Shown piece by piece: positions 12,515-23,925 of a stretch of 33,393 nt of DNA (its first letter is position 1; the number at the start of each line of letters is the position of its first letter). Below the pieces are notes generated by a model, which saw nothing but the letters and a program-made list of their open reading frames with translations, did not search any database and was not told the DNA's origin. The stretch spans positions 1 to 33,393 of the forward strand of contig NW_004086640.1 of the NCBI RefSeq assembly GCF_000220395.1, read 5' to 3'. The stretch comes from Ichthyophthirius multifiliis. Its lineage: Eukaryota > Ciliophora > Oligohymenophorea > Hymenostomatida. Position numbers and translations under genes: made by a program.

Positions 12515-14065
12515 TATAATATTTTATTTGTTTTATTTTCCTTAACTATTATCATTATCATCCCATTTTATTTCAAATTTTACTGGTTTCTGAATAATTT
12601 ATTTTTTGATTTTTTAATTTTTATTTTTATCTATGTATTCTTCATCTGCCGAAACTTCAGTTTATGTAAATGTTCTATAACTTAAATCCCATTTTTTTCT
12701 TTATTTTTTGTCTAAACAACAATTCACATTCAATTTTTCTGCATCATTTTCAGATTTAAATAACTGTTTTTCATTGTTTTTTATAATTTCTTCTTTTTTT
12801 ATATCTTTTTGTTTTTGAATATTATTTTCTTTTATAATTTCATTTGGTTTTTCAACATTATTATTATTATTATTTTAATTATTATTATTTATATAAACAG
12901 GATATCCTACAAAATTTAAATAGGGAATATTTCCATATTAATGATTTTAGTTTATTATCATTTAAGGTGGTATAGGATTATTAATTAAAATCTGAGAAGG
13001 AATACCTTATTACATATACTATTAACCTACTTATAATTGCTATTAATATAATAATAGTTACTATTATTATGCTAAAATTTTCATTTATAGGCTTTATTAT
13101 TACATTTAGAGTTAATATTGCTCTATTTATTATTATTATTATAATGCTAGTTATTTTTATTTTTCTAATTAAGAAGTATAATAATTATTCATTGATTCAG
13201 CTTCGCTTTTGTTTTCTTAGTCACTGCTTTTTTTTTAGTGTCTTGATTCTTTTTTATTATCTTCATTATTTTAAGGTTTTATATTTAAATTTATATATTT
13301 TTAGACAAATTAATATTTATTTTATTTTGGATCTATATTTTTTTCGTTTATATCTTTTTTTATTTTAAATTAAGTAAAAGAAATAATTATTTTATTTTTA
13401 TTTTTTTACATTAATAATTATTTTATTATTTATTGTTGAATTTTGGACTTTTATAAGGAGTACTAGAGATTGTTAATTCATTTTATTATATTTAATCTAG
13501 ATTATTCTTTATTTATTTTTTTATTTTATTTTTTTATTTTTTTTATATATTTTTATTTTTTATTTTTTTACAAATCTTTCTTAGTTTGTTGTAGTATTAA
13601 AATTTATTAAATCATTATAAGAACATCTTAATTTTTAGAAAGTTTTTGAACTTTATAAATGTTTTTATTCTAAATTCTTTATTTTACATTCTATCTCTGA
13701 AGCATAGTCTAAATTATTACTTTTATTTTTTAAAAAATAAGTATATATTAACTTATTTATTATTTTTTTATAAATAAAGTATACATATTTTTATCTATAG
13801 ATTATGGCTAATAAATATAGTTTTATGATTTTTGATAGGTTTTTCTACTTTTTCTTTATTCGATTTCTCCTTAAAATGATATATTTTTCTAAATAATATT
13901 TATATTTATTTTATATAAAATAAATATGATATATATTTTTTTTTAAAAAAATAATAATATAACAATCTATGTAATATGGTCAGTTTCATATCCTTTTTAA
14001 TGCTAAAAAAACTTAGTATTTTTAATTTTTCTTAAAGAAACGGAATTATTAGATTATAATTTCAT
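10518..14065 (-). CDS. large Gln/Asn-rich, prion-like protein
   Basis: ATG at 14065-14063 opens MKLQSNNSVSLRKIKNTKFF. An intron ending TTTAG probably lies near 13905-13975, after which coding resumes with SFQGEIEQRKSRKTYQKSQN. The body is dominated by Gln and Asn: a segment near 12920-13200 carries QLALQQQQQIEQYQLQMQQQ and IPSQILINNPIPPQM, an (AAT)n poly-Asn tract lies near 12466-12514, and further Asn tracts lie near 10980-11560. More ordered islands include WDLSYRTFTQTEVSADEEY (about 12640-12700) and the C-terminal CVILEKLKKNKIKSEESV. Stop TGA at 10520-10518. About 1,000-1,150 residues; exon boundaries are only partly resolved. Composition matches prion-like or phase-separating domains of RNA-binding and scaffold proteins, but no RNA-binding fold is recognisable, so function is unknown. 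Confidence 0.68.
12466..12514. repeat. (ATT)n microsatellite coding for poly-Asn
   Basis: About 16 uninterrupted ATT/TTA units on the plus strand. On the minus strand in the reading frame of the host gene they are AAT codons. Such tracts slip easily and should vary in length between strains. Confidence 0.8.
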
Positions 14066-14507
14066 TTTATTTGATTTTAAATTTATAAATATATATTTAT
14101 ATACAATAAATTAAAAAAAAAAATATATATAAATATTAAAAGTTAAATTTTTCTTTGCAATAAATAAATATTTAAATTTTAAATACAATATAAATTATTT
14201 ATTATAATAAATATTAAACAAAAAAATAATAAACAATAAAAACTATTTATTTAATGAAAATAAATAATTAATTTTTATAAAAAAATATTATTATGTTTAA
14301 CAATATTTTGCTATTATTATATTTTTATTTTATTAAACAAAACAAAAATAAATGAATTATTTTCATTATATAACAATTTTTTATTTGAATATAGAGAGAA
14401 AAAAAAAAAAAAAAAAAAAAGAGAGAGTAATAAAAAAGGCATAAAAATATAAATAAAAAAAAAAAAAAAAAGAGAGAGATAAATAACTTTTTTTTTATTT
14501 TTCATAT
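14066..14507. other. AT-rich spacer with purine tracts
   Basis: Lies between the start of the Gln/Asn-rich gene and the stop of the 125-residue gene, so it serves as promoter for one and 3' flank for the other. The only distinct structure is the GA/poly-A mirror repeat listed separately. A hydrophobic standard-code ORF here arises from this low-complexity sequence and is not credible. Confidence 0.5.
14393..14479. repeat. polypurine mirror repeat (GA-A22-GA and A17-GA)
   Basis: An AGAGAG block is followed by 22 A (14399-14420) and then GAGAGAG (14421-14427), which makes a near-perfect mirror repeat around the poly-A centre. A second block at 14455-14479 has 17 A then GAGAGAGA. Homopurine mirror repeats can form intramolecular triplex (H-DNA). 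It sits just downstream of the 125-residue gene. Confidence 0.85.
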
Positions 14508-14885
14508 TCAATTGTTTTTATGTATTCTCTATTGTAAATTAGGGAATTTTTTCGCAACATCTTCTGGCACATCTAAATCTGTATAAACTTTAGAATTTCC
14601 TTAATGCAAAAATCCGGTGTTTGTAAATTAATTCTAAGCAACTCCTCTTGGTAATATAACAGGTTAACCACCTCCTAATACAGCAGGTTAACCAATAAAA
14701 CTTTATTAGATTAATGGCTAAAGTGTTCTGGATTATACTAAAGGTTTGGTAACATTTCTTTTAACAGATTCTAATACATGTTAAGGAACATCTATATGCC
14801 CAAAATGTTTTCCTTATAAGGCAGGGAATTTTTTAGCAATTTCTTCAGGGACGTTTTAATGATTGTAGTGATTTTATTGGGACAT
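14508..14885 (-). CDS. 125-residue protein with duplicated VPE-x-x-AKKFP motif
   Basis: A single exon of exactly 126 codons, ATG at 14885-14883 and TGA at 14510-14508. It is markedly less AT-rich than its surroundings and uses Gly, Pro and Val freely, as a conserved protein would. Residues 12-23 (VPEEIAKKFPAL) recur at 106-117 as VPEDVAKKFPNL. A weaker third copy, VPQHVLESV, starts at residue 33. The centre has a GQPAVLGGGQPVILPRGV hinge (residues 66-82), itself a GQP-x-VL/IL duplication. There is no signal peptide or membrane segment, so it is probably cytoplasmic. The repeats flanking a Gly/Pro hinge suggest a small binding or adaptor protein, but I recognise no family. Reading TAA/TAG as Gln is required throughout. 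Confidence 0.88.
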
Positions 14886-16153
14886 TTTTTTTTTATTTAA
14901 TTTATTTTTTTAATTATTTTTTTTATATTATTTTTATTAATAAATAAAAAGAAAATAAATAATTAATATTTTTTTATAACTCATTTATATATATATAAAT
15001 TAAATTTTTAATTACCTATTATACAGTTATACAATTTTTAAAAAAATTGATTTTTTTTATTTTTGTGTTAATATAAACAATCATTATAATTAGTTAATTA
15101 ATTTCCTTTTTTTTATATATATTTTTTTAGCATTTTTTTTTATGAATAAATTATATATATTAACATTAATAAATAAAAAAATTATTTATATGTTGTTTAA
15201 TAAATAATATTTTGTTAATAACTAATAATAATTAAATCATAATATATTATTATTAAATAATTAATTAATGCTTTTTTTTTATAATCAAAATATTTAATAA
15301 AAATTTAATTAATGCTTTTATATTTAGATGACTAAAATTTATAAATAAATATATAATTTATAAATTAACTTATATTTAAAAGGAAAAAAATATATAACAT
15401 ATAACTTTTATTAAAACAAATATTTTATATGTATTATTAACTTTAAATTACAAATAAATATAATTTAATAATTTATATGCATTTATTTTTCATAAATAAT
15501 ATAATTTAGTTTATATATTTATGATTTATTATTTATATATATTATTAACATTCTAATATTTAACTTTAATATATTATTTTTATTTTTTTAATAAAATATA
15601 ATTAATGTATTAAATTTATTTTTTTATTAAATATATAATATATGATATTTTTTTCATTAAGTATATAATTTATTTTTTATTCATTAAGTATATAATTTTA
15701 TGTATTTTATTTTTATTAATATATTTATTATATATTTTTTTTTCAATTCGATAAAAAAGAAATAAAACATTTTAAAATATTTTGTTATTTTCTAATTAGT
15801 ATGATATATTTAATTATTTATATAATTGTAGATTATATTTAATTTTTTTGTTCTCAAGTAAGTTATACTTGTTTGTATTTTTTTAATTTAAATTTATTGA
15901 TAATAATATAATAAATTATTTAGTTTTTTATTATTATTTTAATTAAATATTAAAAATAAAAATGTTTTAAAAAATATTAAAACGAAAAGTTTATTTAAAT
16001 CATAATTTTAGAAAAAATATAATTCGTATTTATAAATAATGTTAAAAACTTAAAATTTTTAATAAAAATATTCAATTATTTAATTTAATATTTAAAAATA
16101 AAAATATATAATTTAACAATATAAAAATATTAAATAAAAATACATATATATAT
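14886..16153. other. divergent AT-rich intergenic region
   Basis: About 1.3 kb between two genes facing away from each other, so both promoters should lie here. Almost pure A/T. I find no RNA gene or conserved coding segment. Confidence 0.5.
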
Positions 16154-17565
16154 ATGATTGAAAGTGATTTAATAAATATAAACAATATTTAAAAAAGTAA
16201 ACTATTCAAAAAGTTTATAGAAACAGAATAGAGTGATTGTGATTAAGGTAAATCATAAGAATTACCCTCGAAAAATTTTATAGAAAGTCCATTTAAAAAA
16301 GTAAAGAATTAATAAAATATATTCCAAGATGTAATAAAACTATAAAAAAATTACTAAAATAATTTAGATTATTAAAATCCTAGTACTTTAAATTCTTCTA
16401 AATAATAACAAAATTGTATTTCACCGGAAAGGTTTTATTATAATTCTTAATAACAATAGGATTATATGAAAAATAATGATCCAATAATATAAAATAATGC
16501 ATTTAGTTCAAATATCTATTAAAGTATAAGCCCTTAAATTTCGTCTAATTAATAAGTTTTATAACATATACCTTATAATTCTAGTATGGAATATAACGAA
16601 GACAATTAAAATCAAAAAGCAGATTATTATCTATAAGATAATATAAAAAATGAGTATTAAAGTTAAAAAAATAAGTAATTTAATGATTTGGAAAATGTAA
16701 TCGAATAATTAAAAAGATAAAACGAATAAAAAGAAAAAGAGAAAAATTGTAAAAAAAATATTCTATTTTTATTTATTTTTTTTCAAAAAAAATAAAAAAG
16801 AAATCATTAATAAATATGAATTCGAACTTTAAAAATATAGGTCAAATTAATAAAAAAATGATTTAGATTTTTTCGGTTTATAATCTTAAATTCAAGAACT
16901 TGAAAAAAAAGAAATCTATTATAAAAATGAAGTAGATAAAATTAATTAGAAATTATTATTAGAAGAAATGTCGAAAAAAAAAGAAGAAGATTATTCGAAA
17001 GAAAAGTAGTTTATAATTGATTAATTAAGATAAGAAAATTAGTAATATAATTTAAATATTATTATTAAAGTTAAATTAAATAAAATAGAGAATTAAATAA
17101 AACAATAGCTAATAAAGATGATGAAATAATTTAATTAAAACTATCATATGAGTAAATAAAAGCAAAAATGAATTCTTTAAATTTAAATAATTAACGCTAT
17201 TCTGACAAAATTAATGATACTTAAAGATAATAATTTATATATATAGAAGAAAAAGAAGAGAATTCAAGAAAAATTAACGAACTTTAAGAAAAAATGAAAT
17301 CTTTTTAATTAGAATCAGAAAGACTTAAAACTGAGAATTTAAATTTAAATAAATAATTACATGATGCTTAATTTTAATTCGAAATAACAAAAAATGATCT
17401 TTATAATTAAAAACAACTACTTTTGGAAAAATCACATAAAGAAAATATTAATTAAATAAATGTTGATAAAGCCAATTTAGAAATTCATTAATTAAGAGCT
17501 TTATTATCTAGAACTGAATAAGAATTATTAGTATATATAAAAATTATTATATATATATATTTATA

Positions 17566-17620
<55 letters not shown>

Positions 17621-18470
17621 GTTTTTTTCCAATTTATTAGGAATATAAAGATCATAATAATTATTTAATAAAAAATTTAACTGATTTAAATAAAAATTAA
17701 ATTGAATAAGGATAATATTCAAGATCTTATTATATAAATCCTTAAAAAGTGCCTTTTAGTACTTTAGAATAACCAAACTTAACAAATGCGGCTTATTTAA
17801 AACCTTCATGTTTATAAAATAATAATAATAATGCAAATATAGGTTAAAATAATAATGAATATAAAAGGGGTAGAATAAGTACTTAAATTAAATAAAACAG
17901 TTAAAGAGAAAATATATCTCCTAATAGTCAATTATTTAAACCCTAAGATCATAATATATTTGGAAGTGATACTTCTGATAGGTTTTAAAAAAAGTCAAAT
18001 GAAGGAATATGGAACCCTTTAGAGGCTAAAAGCGAAATGGTAAGACCAAGTGATCATTAACTGTTTCCAAATTAAAATACTTAGATAAACGATTAGTTTT
18101 AAAGAAACCCAAATAAAATAGGATAGTCTCCATTTAAAAATTTAAGTGATTTACCAGCAGCTGGAATAAAGTCTAAATCTCCAAGAAATAAATTTGAAAA
18201 TAATAATGATAGTTAGTTTATTGAAAAAGGAGGTTATAGTGGAAATTTATAGGAAAATATATAAATGATGATATAGGATAAATAAGATGTAATTTTTTTT
18301 GTTTATTTATTACTTTTTTATATATATTTTAGCTTGAAAATGAACTAAGAAAAATAGAAGATATGAAAAGAAAATCAGGAGCTGATATTAGAAGAAAAAC
18401 TGATATAAATAAAGAAATATAATATATTGATTAATAAATTTAATAGTCTAAAATATAGTTAAATAAATGA
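16154..18470 (+). CDS. five-exon coiled-coil protein, 687 residues
   Basis: Exons 16154-16748, 16801-17041, 17089-17530, 17641-18288 and 18333-18470 join to 688 codons with TGA at 18468-18470. The four introns (52, 47, 110 and 44 bp) all start GTA and end AG, and each restores phase exactly. Residues 1-180 are polar and disordered (Ser/Asn/Gln with FIESPFKK and NPSTLNSS). Residues about 185-430 are a long coiled coil with LRQENQELNKTIANKDDEII and ESERLKTENLNLNKQLHD. Exon 4 is a Ser/Pro/Asn-rich linker containing GIWNPLEAKSEMVRPSDH and AAGIKSKSPRNKFEN. The last exon returns to a short coil (LENELRKIEDMKRKSGADIR). The architecture fits a centrosomal, basal-body or axonemal scaffold, but the family is not identified. 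It converges on the MORN gene 217 bp downstream. Confidence 0.88.
17531..17640 (+). repeat. intron with long (AT)n tract
   Basis: The 110-bp third intron begins GTATATA and ends TTATTAG. About 17566-17620 is nearly continuous AT dinucleotide. It interrupts the coiled-coil gene at phase 0 after ALLSRTEQELL. Confidence 0.8.
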
Positions 18471-18687
18471 TTTTTTGTATATTATAATATATATATTAAT
18501 AAATTATTATTATATATATATATATATTAATATATTATTATTATATATATATATTAAAATCATTACAAAAAATATATATATTATTAGATATATTTTAATA
18601 AAAAATTTAATTTAATAAGAATAAAAAAATAAACATGAAAATTTTTTCTTAATATTAATTATAAAACAAATATATTTATATATAAAA
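18471..18687. other. convergent 3' intergenic spacer
   Basis: 217 bp between two convergent stops, with short (AT)n runs at about 18511-18561. No coding signal. Confidence 0.5.
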
Positions 18688-20340
18688 TCAAAAAGTTTAA
18701 ATTAGCTTTCCCTATCTCCAAATACAACTAAATATTGACTAATCTTTATTATAAAAACTTCCTTACCCATTAACGATTCCATTTTAGAAATTCCCAATAA
18801 TTTTTTCACCTTCGATTAAATTCATAGTTCCGAATCCTTCTATTTTATTATTTTTGAAGTCTCCTTCATATCTAACCCATTAATTAAATTTAATTATTTA
18901 AGAAAGATCTTAATAATTTATATTATTATTATTATTTTCATTATTTTTATTAATATTAAATAATATTCCACATCCATTTTATTCTCCTTTTACCCAATCT
19001 CCTTTAAAAATTTCATTTGAGTTTTCATCTTTTAAAATTCCATATCCGTGAGGAATATCATTTTTAGTCATTCCTTCGTAAATTAAATTATTTTATAATT
19101 TTATTTTTTAGTATTTTTATTTCTTATTTGGTTGTTTCTCTTTTTCTTTTTATTATTTATTTTGTTATTATTATTTAATTTATGTTTAAGTTTTTAAATA
19201 TTATTATTATTATTAAATGGTATTTTAGTTTGCTTAATAAATTATATTTCCTTTATTTTATTTTTAAACTATTAAGTTTTTTTAAACAAGAGTTCCTATA
19301 TTTCTAATAGGACTATATTAATTATCACATGGGATATGCTTTTATATAACTTAATTATTAACTATAACATTTTTATCTTCATTATCAAATTTTTAAGTAC
19401 TTTAATTTTATTATTATATTATATTTTCTTTTTATTCATTAATTATAAAAGAATTAATTTATGGTTTTTTTATTTTATCTTATTATTATTATATTGAATA
19501 TTATTTTTATTAATTTTTAAATTATTATTGTTATTATTATATAAATAATTACTATTATTACATATATTATTATTAATTTAATTATAATTAATTTAATTAC
19601 TATTATTAAATATATTACTATTAATTTTATTATTGTTATTATTATTATGTTTTTAATACTTATTATTATTATTATTATTATTAATTCGACGCATTTATTT
19701 TATTATTTTCTACCATTTCTTATTTTATTTTCTCAGATCTTTAAATAGCTTCATTTAATTTTTATGTGTTATTTTTAAAACTTTCTGGTAATTAAAGTGC
19801 TAAAGGATTTATTTATTAATTTATCTATTATTAATAATTAGTATAAAAATTTTAAGATGAATTAAAGTATTATTTTTGATCTAAAACATTTTATTTATAT
19901 ACTATATTACTTTTTGCGTAATTTTATTATTATTGCATAAACAAGTGCTAATTTAAAGATTAATTTCTATATAATTATTATTATTACTATTATTATTATA
20001 TTTATTATTTTTACTATACTCCTTAAAATTATAACCTTTATTAAGAATTACTTCTTACTTACTTTTAGGCAGAATAAAAAGAATTTTTATCTAAAATTAT
20101 ATTAGAATTATTAAAGTTATTCATTGATAAATTATTTTAGTCAACTATGACATTAGATGTAAATTTTCTATCAGTATCATTGAAATATTATAAAGATCTA
20201 CCTCTTACTAATTATTATTGTTTAGGTAATTAATTTATTGGATTATTTACATGTGAAATGGATGTTTAAGGTCTTACTGTCGGCTGGAACATTTAGTTTC
20301 TTGTTTAATTTATGATTTAATTTATGTAAACTTTACTCAT
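18688..20340 (-). CDS. MORN-repeat protein with poly-Gln N-terminal region
   Basis: An intronless frame of exactly 551 codons, ATG at 20340-20338 and TGA at 18690-18688, giving 550 residues. The first 420 or so residues are Gln-rich and probably disordered, with several runs of 5-9 Gln coded mostly by TAA. The C-terminal 125 residues carry MORN repeats: YEGMTKNDIPHGYGILKD, FKGDWVKGEQNGCGILFN, YEGDFKNNKIEGFGTMNL and IIGNFQNGIVNGQGSFYN, each with the expected G-x-G/Y-G spacing. An Asn run separates the second and third. MORN repeats form beta-hairpin arrays that bind lipid or act as cytoskeletal scaffolds, so a membrane- or cortex-linked role is likely. Four or so repeats is short for the family. 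The uninterrupted length in a genome full of introns is notable. Confidence 0.93.
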
Positions 20341-20631
20341 ATTATTTTATTTTTTTGTTTAAAAAAAATTTTTCTTTTTCTTATCTTTTTTGTTATATAT
20401 TTATTTTTAAATTTTTATATTTAAAAAAAAAATATATATAATTTATTATTAAATTATTAGTATATTTATATATATAAATTTCTTCTTAATATTTGTTTTT
20501 ATTTTTTATTAAATTTAATTAAAGATAAAATTAATAAATATAAATAAAAAATACACTTTATTTTAATAAATATTTTATTACATATATACATATTTAAAAT
20601 AAATCTAAAAAAAAAAAAATACATAAAAAAA
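20341..20631. promoter_or_regulatory. divergent promoter region, MORN gene and RPL26
   Basis: 291 bp between two divergently transcribed starts. It is nearly pure A/T with poly-A before the RPL26 ATG (20608-20632), the usual ciliate start context. It must contain both promoters by position, but no specific element can be named. Confidence 0.35.
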
Positions 20632-21248
20632 ATGAAAACACACGTAGGTATTTTTAATAAAACAATAAATAATAAAATCGGATTATTTATAATATATTTA
20701 AAAAATTATTAATATTAATAGAAGTCACATCATCAAGAAGAAAATAAAGAAAAGCTCATTTCGGTTCTCCTTCCCATTTAAGACAATAATTAATGTCTGC
20801 TCATCTTTCAGCTGATTTGAGAAAAAAATATAATGTAAGATCATTACCAATTAGAAAAGATGATGAAGTTATAATTGTTAGAGGTATTTAATTTGATAAA
20901 TTTTTTTATTTTTTATAAAAAATAAAAAATAATCTTTTTTCTTTTTCTATAGGTAAATTTAAAGGAAATAAAGGTAAAGTTACTTAAGTTTATAGAAAAA
21001 AATGGGCTGTTCATGTTGAAAAAGTGTCTAAAAATAAACTTAACGGTATTTTTATTAATTAAAAGATGTTTTATTTTTTATATTTAAAATAAAAAATTAA
21101 AAAAATAGGTGCTCCATACTAAATTCCCTTATCTGCTTCATAATTAGTTATTACTAAAGTGAAATTAGATAAAAATAGAGAAGACCTTTTAAAAAGAAAG
21201 GCAGCTGGTATTGCAAAATAAAAAGGATAAAAATATACAGTAGCTTGA
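20632..21248 (+). CDS. RPL26: 60S ribosomal protein L26 (uL24)
   Basis: Exons 20632-20647, 20722-20883, 20953-21045 and 21109-21248 join to 137 codons (136 residues), the usual eukaryotic length. The first exon is only 16 nt (MKTHV plus one base). The protein continues [20 protein letters not shown], then [20 protein letters not shown], the KOW motif [20 protein letters not shown], and ends [18 protein letters not shown]. It is a component of the large subunit near the exit tunnel. All three introns (74, 69 and 63 bp) begin GTATT and end ATAG. In-frame TAA codons sit at conserved positions (LRQQ, VTQVY, PYQIP), which proves the Gln reassignment locally. The AGGTATTT donor was chosen over the earlier CACGTAGG because only it keeps the frame. 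Confidence 0.97.
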
Positions 21249-23369
21249 TTTATTTTTTAAATATATTTTATTTAAAAATTTAATTTTTTTTTTTTTATTG
21301 CATATAAAACATTATACTGTTTTATTTTAACATTTTCTTATTTTTCTAATTTAAACTGAAGATATTTACTTTTTTTTTTAACATATTATATATATAAATA
21401 TATATTAAACTTAACAAAAAGTTTTAATAAATATAAAAAAAAGCTTAAAAAAATAACTAAAAATACTTAAAAAATAAATTTCTTTTTTTTATATAAAAAT
21501 TTAATATATATTTTAAAATTGATAATTTTTTATTAAAAATTGATAAATTCAATATAAGTATATAAATATGATGAAAATAATTATATATATAAAAATTTGA
21601 AGTAAAAAGAATTGCTTGTAGAACTTATTTATAATTATTAATTTTATATAAATAAATAAAAATATTTTAATCTATTTCATACAATAATAATTTAAAAAAA
21701 AAAATAGCATTGTTAAATCGAAATATTTTTATTAAAATTATTTTATTTTTATAGATATATAGAAATTTTTGATTATCATTTTAATTAATATATAAGATTA
21801 AACTATAAAATTAAATTTTATTAAATAAAACTTTTGAATTAATTAATTTTTAAAAGAATAAATTTTAAAAATATAATAATTAAAATTTTATATAAAGATT
21901 AATAATATATAATGAATATATTATTAATCGTATTATAATATTATATATATTATATATAATAAATATAAATATAAATATAAATATAAATATTTATTAATTT
22001 TTATATATATAATTTATATTTAATTTATGATATTTCTTTTTTTATCTTTAAGTATTATTTTTCTTTTGTAAATTCTTTTATTTCATTTTTAAATTTTATT
22101 TTTCTTAAAAATATATATCGATTAAATATAATATGTTTATAATTAATTTTTAATACATAATTAAATTCATTATTTTTTTTAATACATATATCAAATCAAT
22201 ATTATATATTTAAATAATACACTTTTTAACATACTATTATTTATTTAATAATATAATTTTTTACATATATTATATCATTATTTTAAATGATTTATATTAA
22301 TTTTATTTTATTTTTAATTAATTTTTAAAAATGTATTGTTTTATAGATTACTTATTTATTTAATTAACAAAATTTTTTTTTTTATTTTTTAGAAATCTAG
22401 TATTTGAAGAATTAGAATTTTTCTACAAAATTTATCGAAATTTATTTTTGTTTTGTTTTAAAAACTTTAATATTGTGTAATACTAATTTATTCTTTATAT
22501 TAAGTATGTGAGTTTAAAATTGGTTAAATTTTATATTTTAAAACTTTATTTCTGTTATTTACAGAATTTAATTTTTAAATTGAAATTTTATATAATTTTA
22601 TAAATTATATCTTTGCTTATATTTTTTGTATATATTAAAGTATTTGTTTATTAATTATATTAAATTTAAATATTTTTTTAAATCTTTATAAATGATTTTT
22701 AATCTTAGGAAGATTATTATTTGATGTTAAAAATCATGAAATTAAATAATTTTTCTTAACTAATATTAAAATACAAATTTTATCTTAATTAAAATAAAAT
22801 ATTTAAAATAAAAAAAATATATTTATTTTCTAAAAAAATATTAAATTTATTATATATACAAAAAATATTTAAATAAAATAAAATATATTTATTAAAAGAT
22901 AAATGAATAAATAAAAGAAAAAAATTATTTTTAAAAAAACATATAGAGCAAACATATAATGATTTTTTTAATATTATTAAAAAAAACAAAAAAAACAAAA
23001 AAACAAAAAAACAAAAATAAAAATAAAAACAAAATATTGATATTGAAATTATTAGTCTTTTAAAATAAAAAAAGTTTGTTTTTAAATATTTTAAATTGTT
23101 TTTTTTTTTTGGTATAATAAACTTAAAAAAAATATTTATATTAAAAACAATCAAAATTCTAGCTTTTATAGTATTAATTAAATGGTACACTTTTAATCTA
23201 AATTATAAATATATAATTTTATATACATATAAAAAAAAATTATTGATTTTGAAATATCAAACAATTAAGATAATTAAAGAGTTAATAAAAAAACATTTAA
23301 TATAAAATATTTATATATATATATTATTTAAGTCAAAAAATAAATAAATTTATAAAAAATATATAACAC
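21249..23369. other. 2.1-kb gap without a confident gene
   Basis: The longest gene-free stretch of the window. About 21300-22370 is plain A/T. About 22380-22740 is less repetitive, with more G and C, but no frame gives a convincing protein on either strand. At 22978-23032 is an A-rich block with regularly spaced C. Hydrophobic or Lys-rich frames at 22789-23190 and 23096-23305 look like low-complexity accidents. An unrecognised non-coding RNA cannot be excluded. Confidence 0.45.
22978..23032. repeat. A-rich tract with periodic C
   Basis: A run of A with single C residues spaced every 6-8 bases, grading into AAAAAT units. One strand is almost pure A. Simple sequence of no known role. Confidence 0.7.
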
Positions 23370-23865
23370 ATGATTGAAAAAACAGATATATAAAGTGTTG
23401 TTGAATATAATTAAGATACTTTATAAAAGAATATTAAATTAAATGAAAATTAAATTTTAATTAATACCTAAATTAAATTATAAATTTAAAGAAAAGAAGA
23501 TTTAAAATACTTAAAAAATTTAGCATCGTTTGGAAATAAATAGTATGCAAATAATATAAATCTAAAATTTTAATAAAAAAGCAAAACAAAAAAATTAAAA
23601 AAAAAAATTTATTAAAATACACATCTTTAATTTTTTTTATTTTAATAACATTATTAAATATAAACTAATTATATATTTTATTAAAACTTTATTGTATTTA
23701 ATAAAAAAAAAAATACATAAAAAATAAAGTTAAATAACATAAGATTCATAGTAGATATTATTAAATATTTTAAAATATAAACAGAATTCCAGATAATTAA
23801 TAATAGATGAAGAAATATAATATGGGTATAATATAATATAAGAAAAAAAAATATTTTATTAAAAT

Positions 23866-23925
<60 letters not shown>

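Noticed and set aside
17042-17088. Apparent frameshift in the 687-residue coiled-coil gene
   Set aside because: Explained exactly by a 47-bp GTAATA...ATAG intron that rejoins LRQENQ and ELNKTIANKDD.
22789-23305. Overlapping opposite-strand ORFs of 133 and 69 residues
   Set aside because: Pure A/T low complexity with no conserved motif, and neither extends sensibly under the ciliate code.
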